Shown here in pieces: positions 6,270-12,012 of a DNA stretch of 12,012 nt (position 1 is the stretch's first letter; each line of letters starts with the position of its first letter). The stretch is from Candidatus Poseidoniales archaeon (GTDB taxonomy: Archaea; Thermoplasmatota; Poseidoniia; Poseidoniales; Thalassarchaeaceae): positions 1 through 12,012 of the forward strand of contig JAKUTA010000019.1 of NCBI GenBank assembly GCA_022447885.1, written 5' to 3'. Made by a program: the position numbers and the translations under genes. The notes under the pieces are model-generated. The model was given only the letters and a program-made list of their open reading frames with translations. It did not search any database and was not told where the DNA came from.

Positions 6270-6749
6270 ATGGGTGATTCAAAAGTGCAGACAAAGGGTG
6301 AGAAAAGACAGATTCAGGTGCTGAAGGAGCTGACCTCCTCGGCGATAGACAGGGGATTGAACCACGAGGTGAACGCCTCGTCGGGGCGCATGGTCTTCTA
6401 CGAGGATGGGGTGGACGACACTTCTCCAGGCAGGGCGCGACAATGCTACGACATCAGGGTGGTCAAGCCCGAACTGGTCACCATAACAACCCGAATCACC
6501 CCTCCTGTGGATGGTCCTGAGCGCTCTCTCGGAGAGGTGTGCAACGAGTTCAACACGCGGGTGCGCATCGGTCGGCTGTTCCACTCTGACACCTCAGTCT
6601 ACTTCTCACACTCCCTGCACATCCAGAAGGACAGGAAGGTAGCCTGCGACACCTTCCACTACTGCCTCGAGGAGATGCAATCTGTCACGCCCGACGTGCA
6701 GAATGTCATCGATGGTGGCGAGTATCCCTTCGATATCGACTGCTGCTGA
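6270..6749 (+). CDS. YbjN-like domain protein
   Basis: 159 residues, soluble, without signal peptide. The first part, about 11-40, is a helix then strand (QIQVLKELTSSAIDRG). The second half fits the YbjN / type III secretion chaperone-like fold: VCNEFNTRVRIGRLFHSDTS (90-109) corresponds to the 'N.lN.....G.f..d' block, followed by VYFSHSLHI and a final helix ending in the 'P.....I.GGEYP' pattern. YbjN proteins are proposed sensory-transduction regulators or chaperone-like proteins; no enzymatic role is known. ATG 6270 is chosen because the longer frame from 6156 would overlap nadM by 47 bp and add a segment unlike the family. The gene is separated from nadM by 67 bp and may have its own promoter. 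It ends 3 bp from the end of the convergent DUF1499 gene. The final residues are DCC. Confidence 0.72.
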   Translation: MGDSKVQTKGEKRQIQVLKELTSSAIDRGLNHEVNASSGRMVFYEDGVDDTSPGRARQCYDIRVVKPELVTITTRITPPVDGPERSLGEVCNEFNTRVRIGRLFHSDTSVYFSHSLHIQKDRKVACDTFHYCLEEMQSVTPDVQNVIDGGEYPFDIDCC

Positions 6750-6752
6750 GCA

Positions 6753-7292
6753 TCAGACGGTGCAGTTGTCCGATTCCCATTGTTGGGATTCGAGGTGCTC
6801 CCTGAGAGCAGCGACACGCTCGTTGTTGACTTCGAGGTCGTAGACGCCGATGCGTGACTGGGAGTGGATCCACACGCCGGCCTGGCCGTCGTCGCAGTGA
6901 ACGTGCACCAGCAGGTCGTCGGGGAAGCGGAACACGAACGACCTGAACACGGAGTGGATGTAGCCGACCTGCTCGGATTCAGTGAGAACGAGGGTGCGTG
7001 GTTCGGATTCGATCCACGCGAGCGCAGCAGCGAACACCTCCTCCTTGCTGGCGTTGAAGCGGAGTGCGCTGAGGTTATCGCCACGGTAGGGATTGGGGGC
7101 CAGTCTCGTGCAGTTCTGGGAATTCTCCGGACATTCGGTCGGGAACACGTCGATGGGTTGGTTGGGCGCACCGACGTAGATGAGCAACAGCGAGCCGATG
7201 TAGATGGTGACCAGCGCAACTGCGAAAGTGCGCGACCTACGCGACTCGCCCGCCCAGCGGCCGCTGCCGCCCGACTCCTCCTTGTCGGCCAT
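6753..7292 (-). CDS. DUF1499 family protein with one N-terminal membrane anchor
   Basis: 179 residues: a short polar Ser/Gly/Arg-rich head (1-21), one membrane helix (about 22-41), then an extracytoplasmic domain. That domain follows the DUF1499 pattern: CPENSQNCTRL (54-64, corresponding to 'CP..pNCVs'), then EEVFAAALAWIESEPRTLVL (84-103), YIHSVFRSFVFRFPDDL (111-127) and SRIGVYDLEVNNERVAALRE (146-165), corresponding to 'a.SR.G.sDlGvNr.Rve.lR'. The function of the family is unknown. Cys54 and Cys61 could form a disulfide outside the membrane. It lies 17 bp after grpE on the same strand with its own ribosome-binding site, so the two probably share a transcript. Confidence 0.85.
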   Translation of the reverse strand: MADKEESGGSGRWAGESRRSRTFAVALVTIYIGSLLLIYVGAPNQPIDVFPTECPENSQNCTRLAPNPYRGDNLSALRFNASKEEVFAAALAWIESEPRTLVLTESEQVGYIHSVFRSFVFRFPDDLLVHVHCDDGQAGVWIHSQSRIGVYDLEVNNERVAALREHLESQQWESDNCTV

Positions 7293-7300
7293 GAGGGGGG

Positions 7301-7306
7301 CTCACC
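7301..7306 (-). promoter_or_regulatory. Shine-Dalgarno site of the DUF1499 gene
   Basis: On the minus strand GGTGAG lies 8 nt before ATG 7292, within the 17-bp gap after grpE. It matches the GGUGA part of the archaeal anti-SD complement and supports operon translation. Confidence 0.55.
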
Positions 7307-7309
7307 GCC

Positions 7310-7867
7310 TCAATCTGAAGAGGTTACCACCACACGCGCAGGACGCAACACCCTGTCGTGCAGCATGTAGCCGGTCTCGAGAACGTCGATTACTACCCCT
7401 GCTGGATGCTCTTCGCTGGCAGGCAGCGTCGTGATCGCCTCGTGCAGGTTGGGGTCGAACTTCTTGCCCGCCGCTTCGATGACCGTGATGCCCTCCGCCT
7501 CGAGCGCGGCGCAGAACGACTGCCGCGTGAGCGAGATGCCCTGGACGACCGAGTCGTCCACCCCTTCGGGAGTCGCTTCGAGCGCACGGTCGAGGTTGTC
7601 GAGCACCGACAGCAGCCTGTTAGCCAGCGCGCGGCCGCCGAACTTGATGAGGTCGCCCCGCTCCTGGGTGTGCCTGCGCCTGAGGTTGACGATGTCCGCA
7701 TCGCGGTAGGTCAACTCGGCCCGCGCCTGCGCCAACTCTCCGGTCAACTTCTCGATCAATTCCTCGAGCGTCAGTTCGGGCTCCGCCTCGGCTTCCACCT
7801 CTGCCGCCGCCTCAGGTTCCGGTTCGGTCGCGTCCGCTTCAGCAGGTCGCTCCGCCTCGTCACTCAT
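7310..7867 (-). CDS. grpE: Nucleotide exchange factor GrpE of the Hsp70 system
   Basis: 185 residues, a normal GrpE length. GrpE releases ADP from DnaK and so drives its chaperone cycle in the cytoplasm. The first 30 residues are Glu/Ala-rich and probably disordered. A long coiled-coil dimerisation helix follows (about 32-75, LTLEELIEKLTGELAQARAE at its start), then the four-helix region with NRLLSVLDNLDRALE (83-97). The C-terminal beta domain carries the family signature: GKKFDPNLHEAI (134-145) and ETGYMLHDRVLRPARVVV (164-181). Archaea with GrpE obtained the DnaK system from bacteria; dnaK and dnaJ are not in the window, so they must lie elsewhere. The gene is 91 bp downstream of the radical SAM gene on the same strand, and DUF1499 follows 17 bp later. 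Confidence 0.95.
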   Translation of the reverse strand: MSDEAERPAEADATEPEPEAAAEVEAEAEPELTLEELIEKLTGELAQARAELTYRDADIVNLRRRHTQERGDLIKFGGRALANRLLSVLDNLDRALEATPEGVDDSVVQGISLTRQSFCAALEAEGITVIEAAGKKFDPNLHEAITTLPASEEHPAGVVIDVLETGYMLHDRVLRPARVVVTSSD

Positions 7868-7958
7868 CAGAGCCGGCGACCTGCCCGACCTTCATCAAGC
7901 CGACGCCGACAGTGAGAGTGAATCTGCGCGGGTGGCCAGATTCGTCGGTGACGGCGGC

Positions 7959-9116
7959 TCACGCCGGCGGGCGATGGTCGTTCAGCCAGACCAGACTGAC
8001 TTCGAGTCGCTCGTAAGTCGGATGAACCTCGACCAGCGCGGCGGGAGCGGTGATCTCGTCGGCGATCTCCTCGGCGAGCAGCAACGGGACTTCGAGACGA
8101 CCATTCTCGGCGTCCCAGCGCATCCACGCTGCGGGCAGGTCGAACTCTGCCACGATCTCGGCCATGTGGGCGTCAGCATCCTCGGGTGAGCAGTAGATGG
8201 AGCCGAACACGATGGTGCCATCCTCGGTGAGCTGCTCGTAGGGGGCGATGGTCGCTTCACCCCGGCGCAGGAATCGGCGGCGCAGTTGCCCTGAATCCTT
8301 GTAGGTGGACGTGCAGAATTTCAGTGTGTAACCGTAGGCGGAACGGGTCATCCCATCCTCTGCGTCGGGGAGGTCAGCGTTGGCGTGCTGCACTCTCGTG
8401 CGCATGCGCGTGGCCAGTTCAGCGGAGCCCTCGGCGCCGGCCGTGAGTTCGTTGGAGATGTTGAATCCGCGGAGTTCCATATTGTCGAGGTTGCCGACGG
8501 TGATCTCGAGTTCGTTGAGGTTGAGGAAGGTGATCGGCGCATCGCGCAATTCCTCCAGAAGGGCGAGCAGTCTCATTTCCTGGTCCGGCTCACAGGGGAG
8601 TTCCACGCCGGTCTTCATCCCCGCCTGTTCACACGCCCCCATGATCTCCAGATAGGGCTCGAGTTCGAGGTCGAGCAGGTGGAAGCGGATCTCGTCGAGG
8701 CCCGCGTCGGCCAATGCTGTTGCCTGCGCGGGCTGGAAGGGGATGCTCGTGTACATGTGGATGTGATGTTGGCTCCCGAATTCCCGCTTCAGTTGACGAA
8801 TTGATTCGAGGGTGCGCTCGCGGTCCATCATCGGGTCACCGCCGGTGATTCCGGTGCCTGTGGCGTTCATCGCGTGCGCTTCCTCGAGCACGGCTTCCCA
8901 GTCGTCGGGGTCGCAGCGGCGCTCGTTGGCGTAGATGTACTCGATCTCACGCCTGTTCTCCGAGAGTGGGCAGTAGTCGCACCTCCAGTGGCACCTGCCG
9001 GTGACGAACAGCACCATCTTCGAGCCCTGCTGGCACTGCAGGCAGCCCTCGGTGTCCTCGCACGAGGGTGGCTCGACGAGGTCGGGCAGCGACGCCACGT
9101 GAAGTTGGATGCTCAC
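7959..9116 (-). CDS. Radical SAM protein, COG2108-like (related to PFL-activating enzymes)
   Basis: 385 residues from the chosen GTG. The radical SAM cluster motif CX3CX2C is Cys42, Cys46 and Cys49 (GRCHWRCDYCPL), binding a 4Fe-4S cluster that cleaves S-adenosylmethionine. ITGGDP (90-95) is the 'GGE'-like SAM-contacting motif. IEYIYANERRC (58-68) with the ITGGDP block is typical of COG2108, an archaeal group related to pyruvate formate-lyase activating enzymes whose substrate is not established. Three more cysteines (19, 25, 28) lie just before the radical SAM core and could bind another metal or iron-sulfur centre. The last 100 or so residues form an extra domain. GTG 9116 is preferred because GGTGAG lies just upstream; TTG 9155, which overlaps the pdxT stop as TTGA, would add 13 residues. 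It is the second gene of a pdxT-led cluster. Confidence 0.85.
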   Translation of the reverse strand: MSIQLHVASLPDLVEPPSCEDTEGCLQCQQGSKMVLFVTGRCHWRCDYCPLSENRREIEYIYANERRCDPDDWEAVLEEAHAMNATGTGITGGDPMMDRERTLESIRQLKREFGSQHHIHMYTSIPFQPAQATALADAGLDEIRFHLLDLELEPYLEIMGACEQAGMKTGVELPCEPDQEMRLLALLEELRDAPITFLNLNELEITVGNLDNMELRGFNISNELTAGAEGSAELATRMRTRVQHANADLPDAEDGMTRSAYGYTLKFCTSTYKDSGQLRRRFLRRGEATIAPYEQLTEDGTIVFGSIYCSPEDADAHMAEIVAEFDLPAAWMRWDAENGRLEVPLLLAEEIADEITAPAALVEVHPTYERLEVSLVWLNDHRPPA

Positions 9117-9119
9117 TGT

Positions 9120-9125
9120 CTCACC
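9120..9125 (-). promoter_or_regulatory. Shine-Dalgarno site deciding the radical SAM start
   Basis: On the minus strand GGTGAG ends 3 nt before GTG 9116. No comparable site precedes the TTG at 9155, so this site decides between the two starts, though the TTGA overlap with pdxT keeps the longer form possible. Confidence 0.45.
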
Positions 9126-9151
9126 GAGTCGGTCGGGACCGCGTTCCCGCT

Positions 9152-9763
9152 TCAAGCCGTCGCTCGCAGCAAGGCGGCTTCCAGCAGCCAGCGATGGAAT
9201 GTGGTATCATCAGATAGTTCGGGATGGAATGTGAGCGCTAATCTGGCACCATTGCGGACACCCACCACCTCGTCCTGATGGGTCGCGACGACCGCGTCAT
9301 TGGCGCTGATCTCGGCGAAGCGAGGTGCGCGGATGAATACCCCCGAGAAAATGTTCGAATCACCGATGCCGGAGATTGTGAGTTCGGCTTGGAATGAGTC
9401 CTGTTGGCGGCCGTAGGCGTTGCGATCGATGCTCGAATGAATCAATGGTTCACCACCATCTTGCGGATCTGCCAGCAGGATCACGCCGGCGCAGGTGCCC
9501 AGCACCGGCAAGGATGGGTCGGCACGCATCCAGGCGAACAGGGCAGGTAGAAGCCCACTGCCCTCGGCTCCTCCAGTGAGTCGCATCGTGGTGGTCTCTC
9601 CGCCCGGAAGCACGATCGCCTCAGGCTGGCAGGCGAACAGGTCGGCGTCGGTGCGCAGTTCATGCAGTTCGAGTTCGACACCAGCCTCTTCGGCGGCTCT
9701 CTTCAGAGCCGTGGCGTGCACGTGGCGAGCGCCTTGGAGCATCACGAGGCCGATTCGGACCAT
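9152..9763 (-). CDS. pdxT: Pyridoxal 5'-phosphate synthase glutaminase subunit
   Basis: 203 residues, the usual PdxT length. PdxT hydrolyses glutamine and channels ammonia to PdxS, which makes pyridoxal 5'-phosphate from ribose 5-phosphate and glyceraldehyde 3-phosphate. This is a class I amidotransferase: VRIGLVMLQGARHVH at the N terminus, PGGETTTM (53-60), the nucleophile elbow GTCAGVILLA with Cys91, RNAYGRQQDSF (114-124) and the catalytic HPE with His180 and Glu182. All three triad residues are present, so it should be active. ATG 9763 gives the family N terminus; ATG 9769, two codons earlier, is equally possible. The open frame up to 10006 is antisense to serC. No pdxS is in the window. 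It heads the minus-strand cluster and is divergent from serC. Confidence 0.95.
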   Translation of the reverse strand: MVRIGLVMLQGARHVHATALKRAAEEAGVELELHELRTDADLFACQPEAIVLPGGETTTMRLTGGAEGSGLLPALFAWMRADPSLPVLGTCAGVILLADPQDGGEPLIHSSIDRNAYGRQQDSFQAELTISGIGDSNIFSGVFIRAPRFAEISANDAVVATHQDEVVGVRNGARLALTFHPELSDDTTFHRWLLEAALLRATA

Positions 9764-9845
9764 GGGCATGCGTCGAGTCGCTGTGAATTGAACCCACCTC
9801 TTGCCGCCGATGAACTCAAAGACTGGTGCCGGGGCCCTCGGGTCG
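9764..9845. promoter_or_regulatory. Divergent pdxT/serC intergenic region
   Basis: About 80 bp separate the two divergent starts. AACTCAAAGA (9813-9822) lies 24-33 nt before the chosen serC ATG, a spacing suited to a TATA element of a leaderless transcript, though the match to a TATA box is weak. TGAATTGAA (9784-9792) is a second AT-leaning patch that could serve an earlier serC start at 9810. Nothing clear is seen for pdxT. Confidence 0.25.
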
Positions 9846-10937
9846 ATGCCGAGGGGGGCTCGCATCCATAATTTCAGCGCCGGTCCGGCGGTGCTGCCGC
9901 TCTCAGTGGTCGAAGAGTGTCGTGACGCGCTGCCGAACCTCAGTGAGAGCGGATTCGGCCTGCTCGAGGTCTCGCACCGCACCCCGACCTTCCAGAACGT
10001 GGTCAACTCAGCGATGGCGCGGGTGAGAAGGACTCTCTCTGTTCCTGAGGATTACACTGTGCTGTTCCTGCAGGGCGGCGCCTCGCTGCAGTTCTACATG
10101 ACCGCGCTCAACCTGCTGCGCCCGGACGAGCAGGCGGACTACCTCGTGACCGGGGGGTGGTCACAGAGGGCGCTCAAGGAGGCGAAGCGGGTCGGGGATG
10201 CTCAGGCGATCTGGGACGATTCGGAGAATGGATTCAGGAGGGTGCCCCAGGTAGGCGAGTATACCGTGCGCGACGACGCAGTCTATCTCCACTATACCTC
10301 GAACAACACTCTCTACGGGACCCAGTTCCACCATCTGCCGGACAGTGGAGGCAAGTTGCTGCTGCTCGATGCGTGTTCAGACATCGCAGGGGTTCCGTGC
10401 GACATCTCTGCCCACGACCTCATCTATGCGGGCGCGCAGAAGAATCTCGGAGCCACGGGTGTGACTCTGGTGATCCTCTCTCCCCGGGCTCTCTCACGGG
10501 TCGGTGATGACCTGCCCACCATGCTCGACTACAACGTTCATGCCAGCAATGACTCGCTGTTCAACACGCCCAACACCTTCGGCATCTTCGTGCTCGACCG
10601 GGTGTTCAACTGGCTGGAGGAGAACGGCGGGTTGGAAGCCTCGATAGCGCGCAATCGGGAGAAGTCAGGGCTGCTGTATGCGGAATTGGACAGGACGAAC
10701 TTCTGGAGGCCGCACGCTGACAAGGATTCGCGCTCGGTGATGAACGTCACGTGGTTCATCCATGACGACGCCTTGGAGTCGGTCTTCCTGGCTGAGGCGG
10801 AGGCTGCCGACCTTGGCGGTCTCAAGGGACACAAGAGCGTGGGAGGCATTCGGGCCAGCCTCTACAACGGGTGTCCGCTCGAGAGTGTCGAAGCATTGGT
10901 CTCCTTCATGCTCGATTTCGAAGCGGAACACAGCTGA
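9846..10937 (+). CDS. serC: Phosphoserine aminotransferase
   Basis: 363 residues from ATG 9846, matching the typical 360 of SerC. The enzyme transfers the amino group of glutamate to 3-phosphohydroxypyruvate to give phosphoserine in cytoplasmic serine synthesis, using PLP. Family signatures are HNFSAGPAVLP (8-18) at the start, EVSHRTPTFQ (41-50), LFLQGGASLQF (73-83), the PLP-bearing Lys199 in YAGAQKNLG (194-202), FNTPNTFGIFVL (239-250) and the C-terminal GHKSVGGIRASLYN (328-341). The chosen ATG puts the FSAGPA motif where it normally lies. TTG 9801 or ATG 9810 would add an unconserved 15 or 12 residues. No ribosome-binding site is seen, so translation may be leaderless. The gene is divergent from pdxT, which supplies part of its cofactor pathway. 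Confidence 0.95.
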   Translation: MPRGARIHNFSAGPAVLPLSVVEECRDALPNLSESGFGLLEVSHRTPTFQNVVNSAMARVRRTLSVPEDYTVLFLQGGASLQFYMTALNLLRPDEQADYLVTGGWSQRALKEAKRVGDAQAIWDDSENGFRRVPQVGEYTVRDDAVYLHYTSNNTLYGTQFHHLPDSGGKLLLLDACSDIAGVPCDISAHDLIYAGAQKNLGATGVTLVILSPRALSRVGDDLPTMLDYNVHASNDSLFNTPNTFGIFVLDRVFNWLEENGGLEASIARNREKSGLLYAELDRTNFWRPHADKDSRSVMNVTWFIHDDALESVFLAEAEAADLGGLKGHKSVGGIRASLYNGCPLESVEALVSFMLDFEAEHS

Positions 10938-11017
10938 TTCCTCGCCCAGCCGGGGTCATTTCTCGGCATTTCGCGTGCTGCGGGGAGTTCAAACCGACCC
11001 GCCCTCCTCCAGTCGCA
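10938..11017 (+). promoter_or_regulatory. Gap before the lipoprotein gene with possible weak TATA element
   Basis: The 80-bp gap after serC contains GTTCAAACC at 10987-10995, 23-31 nt before ATG 11018, a spacing fitting a leaderless archaeal promoter. No ribosome-binding site precedes the ATG, and no T-rich terminator follows serC. Confidence 0.25.
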
Positions 11018-12012
11018 ATGGCTGCGAGTCGTGTTCTCCTCTCCTGCCTGCTGACGGCGGTGCTCGTGCTGGCGGGTTGCCTGCACGCAGTTGATTCCCC
11101 CACAGATCCCCCACCGGACGATCCGCCACCTCCTGCAGGGGATGACCTCACCTTCGCTAACTGGATGCATCCCAATGGTGCCGGTGACAAGTTCGCCATG
11201 TTCAACGAGACCGAGCAGTGGGACGAGACGCTGGCGGGAATCGACGGTTACGGCTTCTTCATCGGGGAGATCGCCAGCGTGCGCAACGACCTGACCACGC
11301 TGGTGGAGGTGTTGGTGGCGAATGACATCGACATCATAGTCGAAGGCGGTGGAACGCTCAACTTCGGCGGCTGCAATGACCAGAACGGCGAGAACTCGGC
11401 CGCGATCGAGTTGAACAAGATCCAGAGGATCTACGATGCTGGAGGAGAAGTCGCCTACTTCACCATGGACGGACCCATCTCACGCGTTATCGAAGGAGGC
11501 CGGAACGACGACTGCGGCTTCACCCTGAACCAGTCCATCGAGGAGCTCGTCGACTACATGCAGACCATGCACGCGGCCTATCCCGAGATCGGCATCGGGC
11601 TGCTGGTGAACTTCCCCAACTGGGCATACGGGGGCAATGAGGCCTACCAGTGCAACAACACCAACTGGGGCAATGGACTCGATTACCACGACGTGCTGGA
11701 GGCCGCAATCACTGCTGTCGAAACTGCGGGTGAGGAGTTCGCCTACTTCATCGCCGACAATCCCTGGGGCTATGCCTCGGGCACGCACGCCTCGGTCTGC
11801 GCACACGATGTCAGCCAGATTGACTGGCTGGGCCAGATTCTCGCGCTCGAGACGCAGGTGAAGAGCCACGGCATTCCATTCGGGTTGACCTACAACTCTG
11901 AACTCGGTGGCAATTCAGACAACGCCTCATTCCACAACGAGACCCTCGAGTACATCCTGGCCTACCAGGAGTACGGCGGCTCACCGGACATCCGCAACAT
12001 CGAGTCGTGGTA
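11018..12012 (+). CDS. Exported lipoprotein with a probable TIM-barrel-like domain, 3' end missing
   Basis: 331 codons are visible, and the frame is still open at the window edge. A signal peptide (about 1-20) ends in the lipobox LAGC with Cys21, predicting lipid anchoring outside the membrane. A Pro/Asp-rich linker (27-43) follows, then a large domain alternating strands and helices. Strand-like segments ending in acidic or polar residues, such as DIDIIVEGGG (103-112), GEVAYFTMDGP (143-153), GIGLLVNFPNW (192-202), EFAYFIADNPW (240-250) and IPFGLTYNSE (286-295), recur at spacings expected of a (beta/alpha)8 barrel like those of glycoside hydrolases or sugar-phosphate enzymes. Asp151 and Glu109 are candidate active-site residues. 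Cys119, Cys166, Cys212 and Cys261 could form disulfides in the exported protein. I do not recognise the family, and the barrel assignment is inference from the segment pattern. Confidence 0.72.
   Translation, partial: MAASRVLLSCLLTAVLVLAGCLHAVDSPTDPPPDDPPPPAGDDLTFANWMHPNGAGDKFAMFNETEQWDETLAGIDGYGFFIGEIASVRNDLTTLVEVLVANDIDIIVEGGGTLNFGGCNDQNGENSAAIELNKIQRIYDAGGEVAYFTMDGPISRVIEGGRNDDCGFTLNQSIEELVDYMQTMHAAYPEIGIGLLVNFPNWAYGGNEAYQCNNTNWGNGLDYHDVLEAAITAVETAGEEFAYFIADNPWGYASGTHASVCAHDVSQIDWLGQILALETQVKSHGIPFGLTYNSELGGNSDNASFHNETLEYILAYQEYGGSPDIRNIESW

Noticed and set aside
7358..7915. Plus-strand open frame opposite grpE
   Set aside because: GrpE is unmistakable on the other strand; the Arg/Leu-rich product is a shadow.
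9801..9845. Earlier TTG 9801 or ATG 9810 start for serC
   Set aside because: The extra residues are not conserved in SerC and no ribosome-binding site supports them, although ATG 9810 cannot be fully excluded.

Overview
The window is a densely packed, GC-rich stretch holding 14 protein genes (12 complete, one cut at each edge). I see no rRNA, tRNA, CRISPR array, insertion sequence or phage gene. Several genes point to an archaeon: a DRG-type GTPase in the archaeal/eukaryotic form, a short archaeal-type NMN adenylyltransferase, a COG2108-type radical SAM protein, and genes whose ribosome-binding sites occur mainly inside operons. Bacterial-type genes (GrpE, a PAS histidine kinase, YbjN-like and DUF1499 proteins) sit among them. 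That mix, with high GC and tight packing, would fit a marine Thermoplasmatota lineage such as Poseidoniales (Marine Group II), but this assignment is inference without a marker-gene tree.

Layout. 1-267 (+) is the C-terminal end of a UMF1/Atg22-like MFS transporter. Its end overlaps the end of a convergent tatC-like gene (240-1049, -), which lies behind an unrecognised membrane-anchored acidic protein (1104-2210, -). A soluble PAS histidine kinase (2310-3449, +) converges on a DRG GTPase (3465-4580, -). After a 255-bp gap come three + strand genes: an unknown cysteine-containing protein (4836-5555), nadM (5570-6202) and a YbjN-like protein (6270-6749). A minus-strand block follows, read from right to left: pdxT (9152-9763), COG2108-type radical SAM protein (7959-9116), grpE (7310-7867), DUF1499 membrane protein (6753-7292). 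Divergent from pdxT is serC (9846-10937, +), followed by an exported lipoprotein cut by the window edge (11018 onward).

How the genes relate. Most are housekeeping functions: NAD synthesis (nadM), PLP synthesis and a PLP-dependent enzyme (pdxT, serC), protein folding (grpE), ribosome-associated GTPase (DRG) and folded-protein export (tatC). The pieces that most deserve a second look are the TatC-like protein, which by eye lacks acidic residues important in E. coli TatC; its unknown acidic neighbour; the unknown gene coupled to nadM; the radical SAM protein behind pdxT; and the C-terminal lipoprotein. I found no convincing multi-gene novel defence or mobile system.
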